Shown here: positions 58,164-64,000 of the stretch, piece by piece
How positions within the stretch are numbered: the first letter of the stretch is position 1
Layout of the letters: the number at the start of each line of letters is the position of its first letter
Source of the DNA: Sphingobacterium cavernae
Lineage (GTDB): Bacteria > Bacteroidota > Bacteroidia > Sphingobacteriales > Sphingobacteriaceae
Length of the DNA: 64,000 nucleotides
NCBI RefSeq assembly: GCF_008520265.1
Contig: NZ_VIQM01000040.1
Location: 219,824 to 283,823 of the forward strand
Reading direction: 5' to 3'
Translations under genes and position numbers: made by a program
The notes under the pieces: generated by a model
What the model saw: only the letters and a program-made list of their open reading frames with translations
Told to the model about the DNA's origin: nothing
Databases searched by the model: none

Positions 58164-60413
58164 ATGAAGAGAGAATCGAAGAATAGTAAACTGACAGCAG
58201 AAGATATAAAACGTTATACCCGCAGGTTCTGGGTAATATTGTTAGGGCTAATTGGATTTGGTGCGTTGTTTTTATTTTTAGTGCGTATCGGTTTGTTTGG
58301 AAAATTACCAAGCTTTGATGAATTAGAGAATCCTCAAAGTAATCTGGCTTCCGAAATTTTGACTGATGATAATCGTGTATTAGGGACATATTATAGACAA
58401 AATCGTTCCAATGTTGAGTTTAGTGATCTCTCTCCATATTTAGTTCAAGCCTTGATTTCCACAGAAGATAAGCGTTTTTATGGACATTCTGGTATTGACT
58501 ATTCGCGTACAATAACTACGGTTTTCCACACTTTAATGGGAAACAAACAAGGGGGAAGTACGATTACACAACAGTTAGCATTAAATCTTTTTGCAGAGAA
58601 AAGAGAACGTAATACGATTAAGCGTATTATGCAAAAATTGCAAGAATGGATTACGGCGGTGCGTTTGGAGCGAAATTATACCAAAGAAGAGATTATAATG
58701 ATGTACTTCAATACCGTAGATTTTGGCTATAAAAATACATATGGTATAAAGTCCGCATCACGTACTTTTTTCAATAAGACTCCGGATAAACTGTCCATTG
58801 AAGAGGCTGCGGTATTGGTGGGTATGTTAAAAGGACCTTCGATGTATTCTCCCGTTCGTAACGTCGAACGTTCCCAAGAGCGTCGCAATTTGGTGATGGC
58901 AAATATGCGCAACGAGGGTTTTATTACTTCAGAAGAATTAGAAGCGGCTAAAGTCAAACCATTGAAACTAGATTTGAATGTTTCAAGTTATGGTGAAGGT
59001 CTTGCTCCTTACTTCAGAGCGGTTTTAAAAGATGAAATTAAGAAAGAATTTCAACGTCTTGGTATTACTAAAGAAGATGGAACGCCATATGATTTGGATA
59101 AAGATGGATTGAAAATTTATACGCCAATAAATTATGAAATGCAAGAATATGCAGAAGCTGCACAGAAAGAGTGGATGCAAAAATTGCAAAACGAATTTAA
59201 TAAGCAATGGCGAAATCGAAGTGCGTTCACAGGAGAAAGAGCAAAGCTTCTAGAAACTGGTATGCGTCGTTCGGATCGTTATATCCAAATGAAGAATGAT
59301 GGGGCTACGGATGCAGAAATCAAAAAAGCATTCAATACCAAAGCACAGATGACCATATTCACTTGGCGTGGAAACGTAGATACGCTGATGACGCCTATGG
59401 ATTCCATCAAATACAATAAGCTGATACTACGTAATTCTTTGATGTCGATGGAGCCAAAAACAGGACACATCAAGGCTTGGGTTGGAGGTATTAACTTTGA
59501 ACATTACAAATACGATCAGGTAAAAATGGGTATCCGTCAAGTAGGTTCTACAGCCAAACCTTTTACATATGCTGTAGCAATTGACAATGATTATTCGCCT
59601 TGTCAACCTATCCCGAATTACCAACAAACGTATGGTGATTGGACACCAAGAGGTACAGTGCAGGGAGGTAATCCTATTACGTTAAAAAATGCGTTGAAGT
59701 ATTCGCAGAATTATGCTTCTGCTTATTTAATAAACCTTGTAGGGGCTTCTAATGTGGCTGATTTGACACGCAAAATGGGAATTACGTCTAATGTCCCTAA
59801 CTATCCATCTATTGCCTTAGGAGCTTACGAAGCCTCAGTGTACGATATGGTGGGTGCATATTCTGCTTTTGTGAATCATGGAACTTGGATTAAGCCGATG
59901 ATGATTTTACGTGTGGAGACTAAAGATGGAACTGTTTTATATGAGAATAGACCTGACATTAAAAAAGTATTGAACAGCGAATCTGCTTACATTATGGTGG
60001 ACATGCTAAAAGGTGTTGTTGATGGAGGTACTGGTAGTCGTCTTCGTCGTGCTGAATTTGGAGGTTTGACTTACCCGATGGGTGGTAAAACAGGTACAAC
60101 AAATGATAATTCGGATGCATGGTTTATTGGTGTGACACCAGAATTGGTGACGGGCGTATGGACAGGCGCTGAAGACCGCAGTATTAGTTTTAGCAATATG
60201 CAATACGGACAAGGTGCTGCTGCAGCACTTCCTGTATTTGGATTATATATGAAACGCGTTTACGCCAATTCAAAATTAAATTATTCAAAAGGTGATTTTC
60301 CTGAGCCTCCAGGAGGAATGACGCGTACAATTGATTGTTCTAAATACGGTGGTGTATATCATGGCGGAGAGCCACAAGAGCCTGAATTGCAGGATGACCG
60401 TTTAGGTTTTTAA
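58164..60413 (+). CDS. Class A penicillin-binding protein (PBP1A-like)
   Basis: A 749-residue bifunctional peptidoglycan synthase: a cytosolic tail, one membrane helix (about 25-47), GT51 transglycosylase and transpeptidase domains. GT51: E101 in STEDKRFYGHSGID, GGSTITQQLALN and the later NTVDFGYKNTYG. Transpeptidase motifs: S462-T-A-K465 in QVGSTAKPFTY, S514-Q-N516 in KYSQNYAS, and K642-T-G in GGKTGTTND. All catalytic residues are intact. A linker insertion (about 285-400, high in Lys/Gln/Glu) separates the domains. The gene follows SprE/PorW closely. Confidence 0.95.
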   Translation: MKRESKNSKLTAEDIKRYTRRFWVILLGLIGFGALFLFLVRIGLFGKLPSFDELENPQSNLASEILTDDNRVLGTYYRQNRSNVEFSDLSPYLVQALISTEDKRFYGHSGIDYSRTITTVFHTLMGNKQGGSTITQQLALNLFAEKRERNTIKRIMQKLQEWITAVRLERNYTKEEIIMMYFNTVDFGYKNTYGIKSASRTFFNKTPDKLSIEEAAVLVGMLKGPSMYSPVRNVERSQERRNLVMANMRNEGFITSEELEAAKVKPLKLDLNVSSYGEGLAPYFRAVLKDEIKKEFQRLGITKEDGTPYDLDKDGLKIYTPINYEMQEYAEAAQKEWMQKLQNEFNKQWRNRSAFTGERAKLLETGMRRSDRYIQMKNDGATDAEIKKAFNTKAQMTIFTWRGNVDTLMTPMDSIKYNKLILRNSLMSMEPKTGHIKAWVGGINFEHYKYDQVKMGIRQVGSTAKPFTYAVAIDNDYSPCQPIPNYQQTYGDWTPRGTVQGGNPITLKNALKYSQNYASAYLINLVGASNVADLTRKMGITSNVPNYPSIALGAYEASVYDMVGAYSAFVNHGTWIKPMMILRVETKDGTVLYENRPDIKKVLNSESAYIMVDMLKGVVDGGTGSRLRRAEFGGLTYPMGGKTGTTNDNSDAWFIGVTPELVTGVWTGAEDRSISFSNMQYGQGAAAALPVFGLYMKRVYANSKLNYSKGDFPEPPGGMTRTIDCSKYGGVYHGGEPQEPELQDDRLGF

Positions 60414-60486
60414 AATATTTAAAATTAATAATACGCCAGATAATGAATTTTCGTAATTTGTTGTCTGGCATTTTTGTTTCGCATTG

Positions 60487-62286
60487 ATGAGTTCGTTTGA
60501 TTACAAAGAAGAGTTAAAAAAGATTCCGCATAAGCCTGGGGTTTATCAATATTTTGATAAAGAGGATGTATTGATTTATGTGGGCAAGGCCAAAGATTTA
60601 AGAAATCGTGTAAGCTCTTACTTTGTAAATGATAGACAACTCAATTCGAAGACCCGTGTGTTGGTTCGTAAGATTCAACGTATTGCCTTCACGATTGTCG
60701 ACACAGAAATCGATGCTTGGTTGTTGGAAAATAATCTCATCAAAAAGCATAAACCTCGCTATAATGTGATGCTCAAGGATGACAAAACTTATCCTTGGAT
60801 TGTTATTAAAAACGAAAATTTTCCACGCGTATTTTGGACGCGTAAGTACATCAAAGACGGCTCTACTTACTTCGGGCCTTATGCATCGGTTGGGATGATG
60901 CATATCGTCTTGGACACGATTCGAGAATTATTTCCTTTGCGTACCTGCAACCTTAATCTTGCGCCAGAGCAAATTGCCAAAGGCAAATACAAAGTCTGTC
61001 TGGAATACCAAATTGGAAATTGCAAAGGTCCATGTGAAGGTTTACAAACTTTGGAAGATTACGATCAAAATCTTTCGGATGTCAAAGACATTTTGAATGG
61101 TAAAATTGCTGTTGTAAAAAATCGGATTAAAGCGAATTTGAATGATGCTGCTTCTGCGTTGAATTTCGAATTGGCACATTACCTCAAAAACAAATTAGAT
61201 AAGCTTGATAATTACCAATCAAAATCTACAGTTGTAAGTTCTTCCATTACGAATGTGGATGTGTTTAGCATTGCTTCCGATGATAGTTTGGCTTTCGTGA
61301 ATTTCTTAAAAGTGGTGAATGGCGTTGTCATTCAGACACAGACATTGGAAATGAAAAAGCGATTGGATGAAACAGATGCCGAATTGTTGCAAATTGCTAT
61401 TCCTGAAATTCGAAATCGATATAAATCGGTTTCTCGGGAAATTATTGTCCCTTTTGATTTGGAAATCGAAGGGATTCCAGATTTCGTGAAATTCACCGTT
61501 CCTAAACTTGGCGACAAGCGCAAATTGCTAGATTTATCGTTGAAAAATGTAGCATACTTCAAGAAAGAAAGAATGTTGCAATACGAAAAACTGAATCCAG
61601 AAGTACGAACAGATCGTTTGTTGTTGCAGATGCAAAAGGATTTACGTTTGAATGTATTGCCTCGCCATATTGAATGTTTTGATAACTCTAATATTCAAGG
61701 TAATTATCCTGTATCAGCAATCGTTGTTTTCAAGGATGGCAAGCCATCAAAGAAAGATTACCGACATTTCAATGTGAAAACAGTAGAAGGACCAAATGAC
61801 TTTGCAACGATGGAAGAAGCAGTGCATCGTCGCTACAGAAGGATGTTGGATGAAGGACATGAGTTGCCACAATTAATCGTAATTGATGGTGGTAAAGGTC
61901 AATTGGGCGCAGCATTGAAAAGTTTGCGTCTACTGGGTATAGAGAAAAAAGTAACAGTCATAGGTATCGCTAAACGATTGGAAGAACTGTTCTATCCTGG
62001 TGATCAATATCCGTTGTATTTAGACAAAAAATCCGAAACGTTGAAAATCATTCAACATCTGCGGGATGAAGCACATCGTTTTGGTATTACATTTCACCGC
62101 AATCAACGAAGTCGCAAAACTTTTGTATCCGAATTAGAAAATATTCCAGGAATCGGAAAAACTACTGTAGAGAAACTTTTAAAGGAGTTTAAATCCGTAA
62201 AGCGTATCAAAGAGCAATCGGAAGAAGAATTAAAAAAAGTGCTTAATCTAAAACAGATAAAAGCACTTCGAGAGTATTTTCAATAA
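60487..62286 (+). CDS. uvrC: Excinuclease ABC subunit C
   Basis: A 599-residue nucleotide excision repair nuclease that makes both incisions with UvrAB. The N-terminal GIY-YIG domain (PGVYQYFDKEDVLIYVGKAKDLRNRV) and the Cys-rich motif CLEYQIGNCKGPCEG precede the UVR-like segment (about 200-235), the RNase-H-like endonuclease domain (HIECFDNSNIQGNYPVSAIVVF, VIDGGKGQLGAA) and C-terminal HhH motifs (LENIPGIGKTTVEKLL). I chose the ATG at 60487 over the adjacent TTG at 60484. Confidence 0.96.
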   Translation: MSSFDYKEELKKIPHKPGVYQYFDKEDVLIYVGKAKDLRNRVSSYFVNDRQLNSKTRVLVRKIQRIAFTIVDTEIDAWLLENNLIKKHKPRYNVMLKDDKTYPWIVIKNENFPRVFWTRKYIKDGSTYFGPYASVGMMHIVLDTIRELFPLRTCNLNLAPEQIAKGKYKVCLEYQIGNCKGPCEGLQTLEDYDQNLSDVKDILNGKIAVVKNRIKANLNDAASALNFELAHYLKNKLDKLDNYQSKSTVVSSSITNVDVFSIASDDSLAFVNFLKVVNGVVIQTQTLEMKKRLDETDAELLQIAIPEIRNRYKSVSREIIVPFDLEIEGIPDFVKFTVPKLGDKRKLLDLSLKNVAYFKKERMLQYEKLNPEVRTDRLLLQMQKDLRLNVLPRHIECFDNSNIQGNYPVSAIVVFKDGKPSKKDYRHFNVKTVEGPNDFATMEEAVHRRYRRMLDEGHELPQLIVIDGGKGQLGAALKSLRLLGIEKKVTVIGIAKRLEELFYPGDQYPLYLDKKSETLKIIQHLRDEAHRFGITFHRNQRSRKTFVSELENIPGIGKTTVEKLLKEFKSVKRIKEQSEEELKKVLNLKQIKALREYFQ

Positions 62287-62318
62287 TAATTCAGCTATAA
62301 GACGCTGAATTATTTATT
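62284..62318. terminator. Hairpin between uvrC and era
   Basis: AATAATTCAGC and GCTGAATTATT form an 11-bp stem with an eight-base loop between the convergent uvrC and era genes, flanked by AT-rich sequence that gives a usable T-tract on either strand. Confidence 0.75.
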
Positions 62319-62322
62319 ATTA

Positions 62323-63201
62323 TTAGTCTTCGTAACCAAATCTTTTTAAGATATTTTTCTTGGCTCTCCAATCTGGAACTACTTTAACAAAAAGCTCTAA
62401 AAATACCTTTCCGCCGATGAATTCTTCAATATCTTGGCGAGCATATGTGCCCACTTTTTTGATCATTGAGCCCCCAGTACCTACGATAATGTTTTTTTGT
62501 GAATCGCGCTCGACATATATTTCGGCAGATATTCTTGTAATATTATTTTCTTCTTTGTACGAAGTGACAGCCACTTCCGTACTGTAAGGGATTTCTTTTG
62601 AATACAATTTAAAGATCTTTTCGCGAATCATTTCAGAAGCAAAGAAACGCATAGATTTGTCCGTCAATTCATCTTTTTCGTAATATGGCGGATGTACTGG
62701 AAGCCTATCTTTGATATAGGTAAGGATAGGAGGTACATTATAGCCTAATAAAGCCGACATCGCAAAAATAGCTTCGGGATTAAGTTTCTCCTTCCAATAT
62801 TCAATTTTTGCACGAACTTCTTCTTCTGTTGATTTATCTATTTTATTAATTAATACTGCAATCGAAGAAGTAGTGTTTTTCAATTTTGTGATAACATCTT
62901 CCTCGTCGTGCTTCTCATTGATATCAGTCACAAATAAAATAATGTCTGCATCTATCAGCGATCCTTCTACAAAACTCATCATAGATTCTTGCAAAGAATA
63001 CTTAGGTACGATGATACCAGGCGTGTCGGAAAAGATGATTTGATGATCTTCATCGTTGACAATTCCCATAATACGGTGGCGAGTTGTTTGAGCTTTAGGA
63101 GTAATGATAGACATTTTTTCACCTACTAAAGCATTCATTAGCGTAGACTTACCTGCATTTGGCTTACCTATGATACTTACGAATCCAGCTTTGTGCGACA
63201 T
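62323..63201 (-). CDS. era: GTPase Era
   Basis: A 292-residue GTPase needed for 16S rRNA maturation and 30S assembly. GTP motifs: G1 GKPNAGKST, G3 DTPG and G4 NKID, in order; the G2 region TTRHRI follows G1. The C-terminal KH domain (about 205-292) has NIIVGTGGSMIKKVGTYARQDIEEF and ends FGYED. Length and motifs are complete. It is divergent from the tRNA-fMet array. Confidence 0.96.
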   Translation of the reverse strand: MSHKAGFVSIIGKPNAGKSTLMNALVGEKMSIITPKAQTTRHRIMGIVNDEDHQIIFSDTPGIIVPKYSLQESMMSFVEGSLIDADIILFVTDINEKHDEEDVITKLKNTTSSIAVLINKIDKSTEEEVRAKIEYWKEKLNPEAIFAMSALLGYNVPPILTYIKDRLPVHPPYYEKDELTDKSMRFFASEMIREKIFKLYSKEIPYSTEVAVTSYKEENNITRISAEIYVERDSQKNIIVGTGGSMIKKVGTYARQDIEEFIGGKVFLELFVKVVPDWRAKKNILKRFGYED

Positions 63202-63320
63202 TATTTAAATATTTATTTGTTTTACAAAGAAACAAATAATATCTTTGTACTCCAATTAAGGGAGTAAATAATCTTTGATTTTGACATTAAGAACAAAGAT
63301 TATGATATATAAAAATATAA

Positions 63321-63394
<74 letters not shown>

Positions 63395-63436
63395 AAAAAT
63401 TAAGATCTAACGCGAGGTTAGGTTTACAAAACATAA

Positions 63437-63510
<74 letters not shown>

Positions 63511-63552
63511 AATATTAAAAGTCTAACGCGAGGTTAGGTTTACAAAACATAA

Positions 63553-63626
<74 letters not shown>

Positions 63627-63668
63627 AATATTAAAAGTCTAACGCGAGGTTAGATTTTCACAACATAA

Positions 63669-63742
<74 letters not shown>

Positions 63743-63749
63743 AAAAATT

Positions 63750-63780
63750 AAAGCCTTACACTTCGGTGTGAGGCTTTTTT
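63750..63780 (+). terminator. Intrinsic terminator of the tRNA-fMet array
   Basis: AAAGCCTTACAC, loop TTCG and GTGTGAGGCTTT form a 12-bp stem (one G.U pair) with a T-run. The tight UUCG loop makes it very stable. Confidence 0.93.
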
Positions 63781-63784
63781 ATTG

Positions 63785-64000
63785 GTGCGCCCGGCATGGG
63801 CGATAACTCTAGGGTGCAAGTCCCGAACACGCCATTACAGTTGGAAGTGTTAGCCGAAGGCAAGGGTGTCCACCGTGAGGTGGAATCTGAAGGAAGCATT
63901 AGGCAAACTCTCGGTCTGACGGACAGAAACTACATATAAGGCCTAAGCTGCTGGATGAGGTTGCCAAACAAACTAAAGTCCTATACTGTACAGAAGCATC
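63785..64000 (+). mobile_element. Group II intron, 5' part (truncated by window end)
   Basis: The sequence opens with GTGCG, the 5' boundary of bacterial group II introns, followed by the domain I pattern GCCCGGCATGGGCG, then AGGGTGCAAGTCCCGAACACG. Later come CAAGGGTGTCC, GGAATCTGAAGGAAGC, ACATATAAGGC and AAACTAAAGTCC, strings recurring in mobile introns that encode an LtrA-type reverse transcriptase. About 216 nt are visible; the open reading frame and domains II-VI lie beyond the window. It begins 5 nt after the tRNA-array terminator. Class cannot be settled from this fragment. Confidence 0.85.

Overview
The window is an ordinary stretch of chromosome from a Bacteroidota bacterium, most likely a Sphingobacteriales/Sphingobacteriaceae member (genus not resolvable from sequence alone). 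The evidence is low GC, recurrent TAnnTTTG (-7) promoter motifs, SPII lipoprotein signals on small secreted proteins, Bacteroidota families (DUF3127, DUF4886), a GldJ-type SUMF1 lipoprotein, a SprE/PorW-type TPR lipoprotein of the type IX secretion system, and paired GH29/GH95 fucosidases. Genes are short operons on both strands, often separated by bidirectional hairpin terminators or convergent genes overlapping by 1-4 bp.

Layout. 1-2.3 kb: a truncated phosphodiester glycosidase, an HD phosphohydrolase and an RlmL-type rRNA methyltransferase, all minus. 2.3-10.1 kb: a DUF3127 protein with an SSB-like acidic tail, an acyltransferase, an XpaC-like/TelA pair, a small repeat cluster, fumC with a downstream lipoprotein, and several unrecognised secreted or cytosolic proteins. 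10.3-18.9 kb: S41 protease, EEP-family phosphatase, two rhomboids (one apparently catalytically dead), mutL, an Lrp/AsnC regulator, a protein with cryptic kinase-like motifs, and ruvC. 19-28.4 kb: envelope lipid and glycan genes (two LPG-synthase-TM/flippase-like proteins, GT2, PlsC, SDR), a DUF2089 regulator cassette and an O-succinylhomoserine sulfhydrylase. 28.6-38 kb: fucosidases GH29 and GH95, a surface-type lipoprotein, and pstSCAB with a PhoP/PhoB-style direct-repeat box and no phoU. 38-50 kb: asparaginase, TatD, FKBP lipoprotein, NrnA, a large beta-propeller membrane protein, DUF423, priA, DUF4886, a class D beta-lactamase and pcm. 50-63.2 kb: a membrane-anchored MutS-like ATPase, acyl-CoA thioesterase, GldJ, ispF, Tet-type MFS pump, SprE/PorW, PBP1A, uvrC and era.

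The right edge holds four initiator tRNA-fMet genes in a perfect 116-bp tandem array, closed by a strong terminator. A few bases beyond it lies the 5' end of a group II intron, cut by the window end.

The most unusual points are the initiator-tRNA array with an intron behind its terminator, the three-repeat Pho box at pstS, the perfect operator-like palindrome ahead of the DUF2089 cassette, the kinase-like motifs in the 17.4-18.4 kb gene, the active/inactive rhomboid pair, the SSB-like tail on the DUF3127 protein, and a terminator-like hairpin whose loop contains a start codon at 371-400. I saw no CRISPR array, prophage or obvious defence island. Functions are assigned from motifs and family recall; no database search was run.
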